Shown here: positions 47,001 to 58,790 of the stretch, piece after piece | Layout of the letters: each line of letters opens with the position of its first letter | Numbering within the stretch: the first letter of the stretch is position 1 | Source: Collybia mongolica | Taxonomy: Eukaryota; Basidiomycota; Agaricomycetes; Agaricales; Clitocybaceae | Direction: 5' to 3' | Assembly: GCA_013420905.1 (NCBI GenBank) | Contig: JAAXNY010000009.1 | Span: 2,542,001 to 2,606,000 of the forward strand | Length of the DNA stretch: 64,000 nt | Made by a program: the position numbers and the translations under genes | The notes under the pieces: model-generated | The model's database searches: none | What the model was told of the DNA's origin: nothing | The model's input: the letters and a program-made list of their open reading frames with translations, nothing else

Positions 47001-47880
47001 ATGCCCTTCTTTGAAAATGCAAAGGGTACCGTGACGATTAACGACAGTTCGATGACGGAGGTCAAGGGCAATATGTACCACCATGATCACAGCACGCATG
47101 TCACCAATAAAGACTCTTACAACACTACCACCCGCAGTACGGCAAATTCCCATAACGACTCATCCAAGGTAGAAAGAGGAAATAGTATGCTTCCATGCTT
47201 CAAGGTTTCCCCCTTTCACTTACGGAGCTTCCTCAGGTAACACCTACAACACCCACCAAGACGGCCGTCGAGTTATCAGTGGACTAACTCATGTTACCGT
47301 CCGTGGTACGTGGAATGTATATTTCTCCGACTCCGAAGGCTTACTCATGTAGTCGTCTCGTGCAACAGGCGTTCCTCAAACCCCTCAGACGCGCGCCAAT
47401 GGGAAAGCTAAGGAGAGAGCGCAGTCGCAGAATTTAGAGAGACGAGAGACCGATGAACACCAGCAACTGGACCGTGAGAAAGGCCCACAGAGGCTTCTGG
47501 AAGAAAGACAACGACCTGCGTATAATCCGTGGCAAGGAGGCTATGCGCCTGCGGAGAGTATGCGAAGACACGATTTGGAGAACCGGCAAGAACTCCGCGA
47601 GCACCAGCTTCCAACTCCGCCAAGGGAAAGCCGACGTCCCACAGGATATCCACCCCAAGAGCATTATGAGATGGGCGACCCTCAGCCGGGGCATACTCCA
47701 GCACCACCTAGATTATCCTCACCTAAACAATCTTCCTTGAATCCATTCCTTCGTCTTGTGCAGCAGCCACCGCCGCCTCCCCCTCCACTCCCTGCTTCCG
47801 CCGCCGCTCAATTTGCATCACTAAATAACCGACAACTGACATTTGAAGAATTCACCGCCTCTGCATGGGGGACCAAATGA
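47001..47880 (+). CDS. Small hydrophilic hypothetical protein
   Basis: Unrecognised. The start MPFFENAKGTVTINDSSMTE is followed by a His/Asn/Thr-rich stretch (GNMYHHDHSTHVTNKDSYNT). An intron ends near 47237, then a short exon with NTYNTHQDGRRVISGLTHVT, another intron, and a third exon that is Gln/Glu/Arg-rich and then Pro-rich (a run of eight Pro codons near 47768). It ends FEEFTASAWGTK at TGA 47878-47880. The N-terminal pattern, alternating polar residues in a beta-like repeat, is common in small agaric proteins of unknown role. No signal peptide or membrane span. Confidence 0.6.
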
Positions 47881-48629
47881 AGGAACTCGTAGCCCCGCAT
47901 CAGCACGTTCTCATAGAAACCATCAATGATGAACCCTGTGCTGTTTATACCAGAGAAATACACCTGAGAAGACACTTGTCTGGTCTGATATCTAATAAGT
48001 ACTGACGTGTCCAACGCTCAGATCGCTAGTGCGTATATTTAGTCTGATTATGCTTTTGCGAGTCGCGAAACGACTAATTGCATATGTGAAGACACGCAAT
48101 GAACACATGCCCATGCGCAGTCAGAATATGCCCAAGGGTGTGTGACTCAACTAGCCGTTGTACCATGGAGTGGACATGCTGAGACGGTACTGACTACATC
48201 CCCTAACCAGCCGTTGTACCATGGACTGTACTGACTACATCCAGACCCATGGAGATACACAAACATCAGTATCATGGTTTTTATCACGTAATGCATTGGT
48301 TGATTGATTGATTTTATAAGTACTAGAATACATTTGATGAGAGTGGGTAACGAGAACATTGAGGGGTGTGTAGCAGAGAAGGACTGTATCGTATCAGTGT
48401 ATGCGAGATATATAAATGGGAATAAAGGTGTATAATGGGGTAGAAACTTGACTTTGTGGTCAAATGAGAAAAGTCCCAAGCTACACATGCGGAGTTCTAA
48501 GTGAATGCGTGATGAAGGCCAAAAAAAATCCAACAAGTTCAGAGGATAAAGGTGGCAGAAAGGTGGGAGTGGAGCACAAGAAAGACCGAGCTATTGACCT
48601 CCACTCCAAAGCCCAATGGGCGCACCTTA
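47881..48629. other. Convergent intergenic region with a local direct repeat
   Basis: About 750 bases between genes ending towards each other. It contains the direct repeat listed at 48153-48242 and a short TTGA tandem (about 48297-48311). A 129-codon minus-strand open frame (48147-48536) overlaps the repeat. It has no recognisable product. Confidence 0.45.
48153..48242. repeat. Imperfect direct repeat
   Basis: A 17-base element AGCCGTTGTACCATGGA occurs at 48153-48169 and 48209-48225. Each is followed by a copy of GTACTGACTACATCC (48187-48201 and 48228-48242). The second copy lacks about 15 bases between the two blocks. It looks like a local tandem duplication. Confidence 0.85.
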
Positions 48630-51600
48630 TTATCGATTGGTGACCAGCTCCTCGAGTGCTTCTACGACCTCAGACATAGTGGGGCGTTCCTGGTGATCTT
48701 GTGCCCACATGCGTTCTATCAGGTCAATAATCTCTGGGCACCATTGTTTTCGCAGACCAGTTAACGATGGCCTTAGGGTATATTGAGCCAATGGGAAGTC
48801 TACTGTGTGAAAAAATACATACCGCTGTCGCTTTGTCCCCACTATTTCGTAGATAGCATGTTCATTCATGCCCTGGGGCAGGAATTCAGATACAAAAAAG
48901 ATCAATTACAGTAGTGGAAGCATACCTCCCAGGGGAACTTCTTGTTTGGCAAATGCCATTGGAGCATTTCCCAATACACCATCGCACACGAAAAAACATC
49001 CACTTTGTGGTTGTACTTCGGGTGCGCGTGCCATAATTCTGGTGCCTGCCAGTTGACGGTACCAACCAAGCTGCGAACCATCGACCGCGTTGACTGTTTG
49101 ACTTTGGCCAAGCCAAAGTCTGCGATCTTCGCAGTGCCTTTGGCCGTGATGAGAATGTTCGATGATTTGCAATCTCGGTGGATGACGGACGGCTTTCGTA
49201 AATGTAGGTACTCAAGCCCACGAGCTATATCCAGCATCATGACCAACTGAAAGGCGATAAGATGCCAGAATCGATCTCAGGGCTACGCAACGTTGACATA
49301 CCACTTTATGCAGGGTTGGTGGGTTAACATTCCGGACATAATCGAACAGATCGCCGTTTGAACACAACTCGCTGACAATCATTACAGGCGTTTCTCGCGT
49401 GTTTTCCGGTATACTGACCCCCAGCTGACATCCATACGTTGTCAGTCTAAATCCAACCTCAAGAAGACAGAAAATCAACGTACGAATCGCACAATATTGG
49501 GGTGATCGAAGCCTCCCAAGAGCTTCAACTCTTTGATGTCCACTAGGCGGGTAATCAGTCATGATGAAGAAGTGAACAAGGTCTGACGCACTGGCACTGA
49601 GTTGCCCTCTGAATTCGGATATGGCAATTTTTCTTCCCTTGAATTTTCCAATAAACACATCCTTGAACCCCCCACTACCGATTTTCTCAAGTTTCTGTAA
49701 TTTCTCGGGAGGAATTTCACGGTCCTCCAACCCCAAGCTCTCCAAGTCCAGCTCGAGTTCTGGCTCAGGTTCTTTCTCTTTGACCAGAGGGGTCCGCGGT
49801 TCATCTTGATGAAAGTGCTCAGAGCGTAACAGGACCGGTGGCGAGGTCCCGTCGGAGTTTCGGGTCTGGTGGCGTCGATGTCGACGCTTCGTTGAGGGTG
49901 GACGAACAGTACCTGAAGAGGAAGGGGAAGAGAAATCGTTCGACTGTCTATCACGCCACTGAAGTAGGGCTTCGGCAAGCTGGGGCTTAGTCCCGACTGG
50001 TTCAAGGTCTCGGGTTTCGCAGAGACGCACAAGGTCATCGCGACGAAGGCGGATAAGAGTTTTCGTAGTGGCGACGGTGAGGTCAACTTTGCAATATTTA
50101 GACGGGTGTGATCTAGATTGACAAAGTACTTACTATCGTCCTCGCCTTCCATAACCTCATCCTCATCGGTCTCACCTTCGGCATCGACATCAATGTCTTC
50201 GATATCGACGCCCTCATCTTCCACCTCTCCTTCCAGCTCTACCGACGCCTCTTCAGCTTCTTCATCATTTTCCTCGCCTTCATCTTCACCCTCCCCTTCC
50301 TCCTCTTCCTCTTCCTCATCCTCTTCATCGTCCTCGTCCTCGTCCTCGTCCTCTTCACCAATGTCTTCCTCATCGTCCATCTCTACATCCTCATCGCCAA
50401 CAATCTTTCCGTTTCTCAGTTTACGAGGCTCAACGGCTATCGTCTCTTCATCGTCATCATCATCCGCATCTCCCATGCCTTCTTCACCCTGTACGTCTTC
50501 CACATCCTCTCCCTCCTCATCTTCCTCGGCGCCACCCTCATCGTCTCCGTCACTCGGAGGCGGCACCGCCTTTGTCCGGGGTCGTAGCCGCCTTCGTAGT
50601 GGCGTTCTCCGGCCTTTAAAGGGGGGTGGCGGCGTAGGCGTAGCTGACGCGGAAGAAACCAATTCATCAACCTCTTCTTCCTCGACTGCGTCTTCGCCCC
50701 CAGCATCCACTATATCCTCATCATCGTCACCTAACAGCTCATCTTCCTCTTGATCCTCCTCATCTTCCTCTTGATCCTCCTCATCCTCCTCTTCTTCCAT
50801 ATCCTCCTCCAGCTCATCCTCCTCTGTAACATCCTCTTTGAGGCTCTCCATCTTGACCTTTGCCTTTCGCATGGGAGTCTTTCTCAGTGACTTCTTCATA
50901 TGGACCTCACTTGCATCTGCTTCAATTTCTACGTCCACTTCCACCTCTCGGTCCTTGCTCCTCAACCGCCTTGGGCTGGGTTTTCCTAACGTCTGCTCTA
51001 AGTCTTCCAGCTCTGTCAAGTCGCTCTCTTCCGCCCTGATCTTGATCCTCTCCTTCTCACGCTCCTTTTCCTTCGTTTTTTGCCTCTCCCTCTCCTTCTC
51101 CCGTCCTCGTCGTGAAGGTGTCTTTGGAAACCCAACCTCGTCAACGGCTTCGCTGAACTCCACTTGCTTCCCCTTGCCTTTGCCTCGACCTTTACTCGAG
51201 GTCTTATTAGTGGGGGATACAGGATCAGCCGAAGTGCCGGATACTGTTGGTGAAGAGGATACCTTCCTCGAACGAAGTCGGGCCGCTAGTGGTGATGGAA
51301 CAGAGACGGATGTTGAAGTGGTGGGTGACAATCGCTTCGATGCTTTACGCCTTTGTGAATTTTTTTTTGATATCAGACGGGCTCTCAGTGAATAATGAAT
51401 ATCCGATACGTACTTGGTTGGCTCGGAGACTCCTGAAGCTTTCCGCTTCACCAAGAGTCCATTTGCCTCATGATGCGACAATAAGTGTCCCATAGACATA
51501 CTCCGGCCTTTCAGAGGCCTCCCGACGCTCTTGCTCACGTCTCCAATTGTAGCGCGTCGCCTTAGACCCATGTACATATAGTTTGGTGTGCTCCCGCTTG

Positions 51601-52523
51601 GCCCGCCGATATCTGTTTTTTCATCTCCAGCAATATTCCCATCATCGGACGAGCAATAGTCGGACGAATTGCCGTCGCCCCTGCCAGGAGGCGATGAAGG
51701 GGGGAACTCTGCAAAATCATCGCGCGCAGATATAATTGCATCAACAATCTCCGACTTGGTGAGCGCTTCTGCGTCATCCGAAAGGCCTACCAGCACGTAG
51801 AGACGAACTAAGTCGCTCTTACGGAGACGTGAGAGCTGCTTGCGTTGTGCTGAGTTGATGAGATGATCATCCGCTAATGTGGTGGCGTTTGAGTGACTTA
51901 TGTAAGCAAAATTATGGAGAGGACTCACTGGAATCGTCCTCATCGTCTTCAGAAAGAACATCCTGTTCGCAGATATCGTTATCATCGCCTTTGTCACTGA
52001 CCTGCTCCCCAGGTTCTGAGTCGTCAGAGGCTGACATTCGGGCGGTAGAAGCCGTGTCGACGTCCATCTCACTGGGTTGTTCCTCATCCTCGGTCTGCTC
52101 CTCTGCTTCACCATCCCCCTCTTCACTCTCCTCTTCTGTTGTGGTATCATACCTCCTGTGTTTCGTAGGCAATACGTCGGACCGCAAACGTTTAGCCCTT
52201 GAGGTACGAGTGGACTGGGATACATTCTCGTTGCTTGCATTGACGCTCGCGACGCGTTTTCGCTTGCTTCCAACCTTGGAGGCATGCTGAGCCATAGACA
52301 AGGGCTTGCCGGACGGCACTGGTTGGGGAAGATGCAAACGAGAAGGGAGTCGACGTAAATTTGGATGGAGAGGAACGAGAACTGGACGGAGTTCTGAGGG
52401 TAGACTGGAATCGTCGGACGCGTTCCTGTGGCGACGAGATGGCGGTGAGCGACGCAGAGGGTATTTTCGAACTGGGGGAGAGGGAGAAACTCTATTATGG
52501 GGTGAACGACGAGGGTGAGCCAT
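48630..52523 (-). CDS. SAP-like, highly acidic protein with C-terminal protein kinase
   Basis: A large, probably nuclear protein. The N-terminus from MAHPRRSPHNRVSPSPPVRK is basic. The first SAP-like helix pair reads KQLSRLRKSDLVRLYVLVGL, and the second LIRLRRDDLVRLCETRDLEP. Between them lies a Glu/Asp-rich region of several hundred residues (about 50118-50830), with Lys/Arg-rich blocks. The kinase (about 49700-48630) has the glycine loop KIGSGGFKDVFIG, beta3 GRKIAISEFRG (Ser where VAIK has Lys; codon 49617-49619), alpha-C DIKELKLL, the catalytic loop VIHRDCKSSNIL, ADFGLAK and VGTVNWQAPELWH. It ends EALEELVTNR at TAA. Most motifs are those of TKL kinases, so activity is plausible if the loop lysine (49662-49664) replaces the missing one. 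The acidic and SAP parts suggest a chromatin setting. Confidence 0.82.
50727..50800 (-). repeat. Coding minisatellite in the acidic region
   Basis: Tandem copies of a 21-base unit (CTTGATCCTCCTCATCTTCCT on the plus strand) encode repeats of Glu/Asp/Gln such as EEDQEED. Neighbouring stretches are made of GAA/GAG/GAC triplets. Length changes here would alter only the number of acidic residues. Confidence 0.8.
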
Positions 52524-52946
52524 CACCAGTTCAGTTTGAGTCCAGATCGTCGGCCAGGATGGTCGTACGGTTTAGGGTAATGTATTGAATGCTGTGGGTA
52601 GCGATGAGCTCGCTTTTTGCCGACGGTCTACTCACTATGTTGAACGACGAGCTCACTTGGTCACGGTTCGATTTCTCCTCTGTGCAAATATAACCAAGCA
52701 CAAAGTGGCGGTGGCTGAGTATGACTCAGCGGCTTGTCGGCTTCATTGTTTACCGCTTGGAGGACACAGGCGATGACCCATTGTCTTCCGCTTTGACCAA
52801 CCACGACGAGCATGTCCGAATATAAAGTTGCAATGTATCCATCCTACCATCTCCATCTTCACCGCCCTCCCCTCGCCCACCTTCGCATATCCAGCCTGGA
52901 TCTTCGCGTACCCTAAGTCTGCCTAGCCGACCCTCAGACAAACGAT
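52524..52946. other. Divergent promoter region
   Basis: About 420 bases between the SAP-kinase start and the DUF6593-like start. It carries one clear TATA box for the latter gene. No other feature is seen. Confidence 0.5.
52821..52826 (+). promoter_or_regulatory. TATA box of the DUF6593-like gene
   Basis: TATAAA lies 121 bases before the ATG at 52947, a plausible spacing for a fungal promoter. It is followed by a pyrimidine-rich stretch (about 52837-52880) typical of start regions. The call rests on sequence and position alone. Confidence 0.45.
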
Positions 52947-54060
52947 ATGCCCAACTGGGACAGCACAAACCTCTCGCCATATTTAGCCAACTCCGAAAAA
53001 TATAAAGAACTGCAGCCAACACAAACAAAACTCCACATACCACTACGCATATCACATACCATGCTTCTCAAGTTCACCTCCATTGACATGCTCAATACCA
53101 CTCTCATCGATGTTTCCACCGGCCAACAGGTCTATGACATCGCTACTGTCCTATTGCCTCCGCCTGCAGAAGCCGAAAACGAAGTCGCGTTTACATCCAC
53201 TGAAGAACCTCCAGTCGCATCTTCCTCTTCAGCAGAGCGCCGTCACACACGTATAACTGACTCATCTGGCAATTCCCTTGTCTCGATCTCATGGTCAGGT
53301 CGCCACCCGGATATCACCATTTTGGACGAAAAAGTCGGCGGCCTGACCGATCTCTTTGGGTCGACGACCGTGCGCTTCATGTATGATCAAATCTTTCCTT
53401 TCGTTAGATTGTGAAATTAACTGTTTCCTAGGCCTAAAATTCTTGCAATCCCGACGCGGTTTGATACAGAATATATCTGGACCGCAACTCCCAATTCACT
53501 AACTGTAAGTCGTTTCTTGTTGTCAACGGACGCTATTTGATTATCTACAGTTGTTCGACTATGATTCGGATACCATCAAGGGCACGTTCTACCAAAACTC
53601 CATTCGTCTCCCCGCTTCATTCAAGTCAAAGACCAGGGCCCCTCCCTCATTCCAACGCGCATCTTCTTCATCATCCCTATCTCCCCCATCCGACTCTTCC
53701 TCAACCTCGTCGTCCCTTTCTTCTGCTTCATCATCATCTTTAGTTGCCCAAACCCCGACACACACTAACACACCTAAATCTTCCTTCATTCCCACACGCC
53801 TTCCCGGACTCGGCGGCAATTATCTTGAGTTTTCGTCACACCCTCTTGCGCATGACGTCGAGATAATCAGTAAGTCCCCCCACCTTCTATCTCGATGGGC
53901 CTTCCGACTGACCTACGACCAAGTCTCATTTTTGATGATGGAAATTCTCCGCCGTGGCCGTTTCTCCCTGACACCATACACTTTCGACAAGCCCAAGATG
54001 TGGCAACTCAAGGAGACAAGGGATTTAGTGCTCAGGAGGTTGAGACGGAATACTGTTTAG
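52947..54060 (+). CDS. DUF6593-like protein
   Basis: Agaric proteins of this type are small, of unknown role, and possibly related to the tubby-like fold. From MPNWDSTNLSPYLANSEKYK the protein goes into LKFTSIDMLNTTLIDVSTGQ and VYDIATVLLPPP, then SLVSISWSGRHPDITIL. An intron at about 53380-53431 leads to PKILAIPTRFDTEYIWTA, a second to LFDYDSDTIKGTFYQNSIRL, then a Ser-rich linker, and a third to FLMMEILRRGRFSLTPYTFD. The stop TAG is at 54058-54060. No membrane span or signal peptide. The family call is from the general pattern of a beta-rich core with an inserted low-complexity loop. I am only moderately sure. Confidence 0.65.
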
Positions 54061-54644
54061 GTGGATTTTGATCACACTTCATTCGTTCTCTATTGGCAAT
54101 TCCCCTATCGATTCGATTTTCGTTACCCAGCCACACACCATCATATTACTACCATTCCTATTTGGATTATATCCCCCAAAGCATTCATACCACGTATTCA
54201 CTGAGACACTCATTTGCAATTCTCATTATTTACTATGTCATCTACACACTTGCAATATACATATCCACATGAAAGTAGTGAGGGTGCTCTTGCCCTGCCG
54301 AACTCCACTCCTGGGGGGAAAAATTGTGCTTCACTGGAACCGAACTCTCGTCCTGAGACTCCTAAATAAAAGGATGTCATAGCAGAACAACGATTCGTAA
54401 CGTCATTCTGCTATGCTATACTAATGACACTGTGTTTCAACTTGTAGTCTATTTAAGTTGATGATGGAGCTGTTGACATATAGCTTTATACTCTTCCAAC
54501 GCCAAAGGACAGACGGATTATTTATCGAACTTTAGACTTACGTCTATTATACATCACAGCTTGAACCTTCATGAAATTTAGGATCCACAAAATGAGCCGA
54601 ACTTCAAGCGCATTTGGATAACATCAATGCTATGGGTGGAAAAG
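54061..54644. other. Convergent intergenic region
   Basis: About 580 AT-rich bases between two genes ending towards each other. I see no gene or repeat in it; the open frame at 54068-54382 is without a recognisable product. Confidence 0.45.
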
Positions 54645-56143
54645 CTATGATTTGGACATTATGGACACCCATGTCTTCATGATCTGTACAACATCCATAA
54701 TCTCAGGGCGCTCCACAGGTTGCTGCTTCCAACACCATTCCACTACCTCCATAGCATGATCTGGCATCATAATCTGGTGGTTCCCCTGGGGGCTCTACAT
54801 GGAGAGCCGGTCGTCGTCCTTGCATGGTGCGGTAAATGACAGCGGCGTCATTGGCCGCTTCCAATGAAAGGGTGATGTCCAGTATAGATCCAGAGTGATG
54901 ATGTTTACCTTTGTATCCCGATACTTAAAATGGTGATGTAATCTCACCTCCAAACAGACGCATGCAAAGGCATAGACATCGCTGGCATGTGTCTTCTGTG
55001 ACTGGTCCAAGTCAAATATTTCTGGATTCAAAAGCTCCGGCGCCATCCATCTTATCGAACCATGGGGATTAGAAGTGTGTGTTGCAGCTGTGGCGTCTCC
55101 TTAGACCGAAATCTGAAAGCACGGCATGCCAATCGTTACCTACGAGGATATTTGCCTGAAATGTTCAAGGTTGGTGAATCGATGAGGCGACAGTCAATTA
55201 GACTTACACCTCGAAGGTCGCCCGCTATGTACGACACCTTCTGCGTGCAGATATTCAAGACCTTCAGCAATCTCAATCAGCTGGTCGAGGAAGCTATCAC
55301 TACAATTGCAACAAAGACAATGTGAGAAGTACTCACTTGCTTTTCTATGTTTATGTTTGATGGACCATTTACAGACCTCAAATCAAGTATCGTCCCATGC
55401 CTCATCCAAGGAGACACCATGCACAATGATGACGGGAAGATCTCTGAATCAATTCCCAAGAATGTGAGGACATTGGGGTGTTTTAGCTGCTGCCAAACCA
55501 AGGCTTCCCTGCCAAATGCCTGTGGCGATAAATTAACAGTGTACCTCACAATTTCAGGTAGTTGGATCAATCACTCGACGTATTCTGTGAGAGTCCTGGT
55601 CTTGCCGGACTCTTAAATGTTTGAGCACGACTTCTTGGCCCTGGTACTTGGCACGGTATATATCTGCAAAGCCACCACCAAAAACAGGCTGATTCTCGAC
55701 CAAAGTCAGGCCCCGGATCAATACAAAGGCTGGGATGATCTCTGAAGTTTCAGACAATTTTACAAGTAGGCGTCGAGCGTTGCGACCAAGGACAGGATCT
55801 ATGATGCGAGTATGAGCTCGCATTATTCTTTGTATATGTATAACCACAAACTGTTTCGAGAAGCGTAAGGAAGGAGTGAGCGTCATCACCCCGGAGTGTC
55901 AGAAAGGTCTGGGTATCGACATATGAATTGAGTACGCCTTCAAGAAGAATCGCCAACGAAGCTTCGTCCTCTTGGAGTGCTTCACGGATAGATGGATGTT
56001 CAGACACTTGTATTTGGGTCGATATCTGAAATCGTCGCGTGAAACTTCACAAAGGATACGGCAAGGCTAGAGCTCACCTGCAGTAACTGCAAACGGCTCC
56101 TATGGCTTTCAACTAAGCTTCGCACCGTGTCCAGTGGTGTCAT
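54645..56143 (-). pseudogene. TKL-like kinase gene A, disrupted
   Basis: Related to kinase gene B upstream but without the NACHT-like part. The start MTPLDTVRSLVESHRSRLQL (ATG 56143) is followed by a helical N-terminal region. The N-lobe is intact: FGGGFADIYRAKYQGQEVVL, KHLRV, then REALVWQQLKHPNVLTFLGI and SPWMRHGTILDL. From the catalytic loop on it is broken. There is one extra base in the HGDLRG motif (about 55221-55228), one between DFG and the activation loop (about 55092-55106), one near 54855-54867, and one near 54769-54780. A splice acceptor before IYTGHHPF has GG where AG is expected. The last helices, VVEWCWKQQPVERPEIMDVV, are recognisable and end at TAG 54645-54647. Sequencing errors could explain one shift but hardly four. 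Confidence 0.75.
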
Positions 56144-56204
56144 ACGATCGAGGTATGCTTAGAAATTCTTAGAAATTCTTGTAATAAACAAACTAAATAC
56201 CTTA

Positions 56205-58790
56205 TCACTTATTAGGTAGCTGCCAGTACCGTTGGTCTGCACCGCGATCAGCAGAGATTTGAAGTGCGAGGAAATATATCAACTTCTGTTATTTTTGTAG
56301 AAAAAGTATTTAGCAATTGACAGTTATACGATGCGAAGATCTACACACCTTATAAATTTTCTGATCTTTATTTACGAAAAGTGATTCTGAGGATAGGGTA
56401 GAAGCTGTCCATGATTCATAACGAGGAAGATGCAAAGTGAAGGTCACATCCATAAATTCGGGATATTGTAGGTTGGCTTGGGTGTATAGTTCTGGCTCAC
56501 TGGTGGCAAATATTTGGAGGGGTATCGCGTGGTTCCGAAACGCATTTTCAAGCCAAACGAGAGTAGTCAGCAGATATTTTTCATCTGAAGAACCTATGCA
56601 ATCCACGACAATAACCGTGGGTGTTATTAAATTGAGATCACCGGTTAGAAATGGCTCGATGATGAGTTTTCGGGCAAAGCTATGATCATCGGGGGAAAGT
56701 AAAACCTCTCTCTCTTCCTGGATTATTTGCTCCATTGTCGGTTTGAGGCCTGGAATTGAATTGCCAAGTTGAAGAGCAAGGGTGGGTAAGAAACTGCGCG
56801 AGTTTATGCCCTTGGCGGAGCAGAAGATGTTTCCAGCCAATGCACCTACTTTTGTGCCATGTTCCTCGATCAATTGAGCGACCATGGAACATCGTCCATA
56901 TTGGCACGTTGGGTACTTGAGCCAACACACCAGGTAGCCACGATTGTCATCAAACCACTTCAAGATGTGGGACATCATGCCATCAGGAGCGAAGAACGTA
57001 GAGCCTTGGGTCTGATTAGGTTCCAGGGGATATGAGGTCTCAATTGTGTGCCCAGAGCGACGAGGGAACAAAGCTCGGCCCACGCTGCATACTCACGCAT
57101 TGAGGTAGATCTTCACGGGGGAACGATGACACTCACCATCTCTGGTTGAATCGAGTAAACCGTGCTCATACAGATACAGTGATCGGACTTCGGTCTGAAA
57201 TTTGGGAATCCCTCGTTTGACCTTTCTATGCAAATTGGCCTTGCTTGCAAGACAAATTCGCAAAGGAAGCTGATTCCGATGGAGTGATTCAGCGAGCCAT
57301 ACGAATGATTGAATCAGTATTTCCACAGTGAACCATGTTGTCGCACTCCCTCGGATGCCTTCGCACAACTCCAATGCGTCCAATACAATCACCTTTGGTG
57401 GAATTGTTCCTTTCAGTGCTATCATGGGATAAACAATTAATTTCAGGAGGAGTTCCTGAAGTTCGTCCGTCGACGTGGGTAATAGTAACGACGGTTCATC
57501 AAGCATGGCTTGTCTAATGAGCGGTTCCGAAGTCGGTATATATTGCACAAACTGCTCAGTTACCGTCTGGAAAAACACATTTAGGGTCGGTCCTGGTGTG
57601 AAAGAAATACTGGCAGCCAGCCGCCCCTCCCTAGCGCAGATCTCGGCAACAGAGCGCACAATGTGCGTCGTGCGCGCCAAACGAGAGTTTTCGATCCAGC
57701 ATAGCCTTTGTCGAAAAAAAACCCATTGAGCAATGGTGCTCCCAATGAGTTGGTTAGTGGAGCCGTCCCAGCCACTGTTCCAGTTCTCGAGGTTGCGCAA
57801 AACACCACCTATGGTCATTCGTTCAGCGGGCAGGTGTTCCCAGCACCGCTCGATCATATCCCACATATAATCTGCAATAATTATACCAGTATCATTGTAT
57901 TCCACCGGCTTTCTTGGCCTGACACCTTGTATAACACGATAGATTACTTCGGCGTCGTTCGCAATGTCAACGAAGGCCAGATTTCCTGTGAAAATCTTTC
58001 AGGCACTGAGCCTATTTTAGGAACAATCCATAATACCTCTAAGATGACATATGCAAATGCATACATGTCCGTAGCCCTGGTCTTTTGCAATGCTGTCAGA
58101 CCAAAATTGTCGGGGTGGATTAGTTCGGGGGGCAGCCACCTGGTTGAGCCCTGATAACGAGAAACAGAGCTCTCTCCCAGAGTCTCAACGAAATCGGTCA
58201 ATCCAAAATCAGCAATGCGGGCCTTTCCGTTACCATTGATGAGTATATTGGTCTGTCAATCCTTGTTATTAATGCCCATCAGAAATCGTGATAAAGCCTA
58301 CGCCTCGTAAATCCCCATGGACAATGCCTTCCAGGTGGAGGTAATTAATTCCTAAACTTATCTCGTACAGCTAACCCAGCTGTAAGATATTCCATGCAGC
58401 GGTGCAGCGGCGATCAAGTTAGACTCACTCGGCGGTCAATATTGATATTCGAAGCGCAGTGTGTCTTCCTATACTGTAATATTGTACCGTGACGCATCCA
58501 AGGAGATATTATACACAAGTCCGACGCAAATGTTTCTGAATCAATGCCTAGAAGTTCGAGTCGATGCCACACAAGCGCTTCTTTTGTAAGTCTCTGGAGG
58601 GTTTGAATACTTGATCCTCTCTGGAACCAGTCCTTAAACAAAGGTACGTACGCGTCGCAGCTTCTGACGATCCCCGTCCCTCTGTTGATGATAGAAAATC
58701 CGGAGGCGTTTCAACGCGACTTCTTCCCCTCTGAACAGCGCTTTATACTAATAGATATCAGTAAATTCACCTCGATAAAAAGGCTTTTTG
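56205..58790 (-). pseudogene. Kinase-NACHT-like fusion gene B, 5' end disrupted
   Basis: From FRGEEVALKRLR on, the kinase is clean: GINYLHLEGIVHGDLRG, TNILINGNGKARIADFGL, STRWLPPELIHPDN, then IADYMWDMIERCWEHLPAER. HGD replaces HRD, with the catalytic Asp kept. Two NACHT-like segments follow, one ending LYLYEHGLLDSTRDG (about 57750-57138), the next from about 57083 to 56310, with a final exon to TGA 56205-56207. Both have a Walker-B-like strand (PPKVIVLDALELCEG, TPTVIVVDCIGSSDE), but neither has a GxxxxGK[ST] P-loop. At the 5' end, KKPFYRGEFTDIY is followed by TAG in frame, and upstream homology changes frame. The N-terminal helices of gene A are missing. It is probably a pseudogene, but an alternative start downstream of the stop cannot be excluded. 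Gene A begins 62 bases after this stop. Confidence 0.68.

Noticed and set aside
50118..50753. A 211-codon plus-strand frame made mostly of Ser
   Set aside because: It is the antisense shadow of the acidic region of the SAP-kinase (GAA/GAG/GAC read in reverse).
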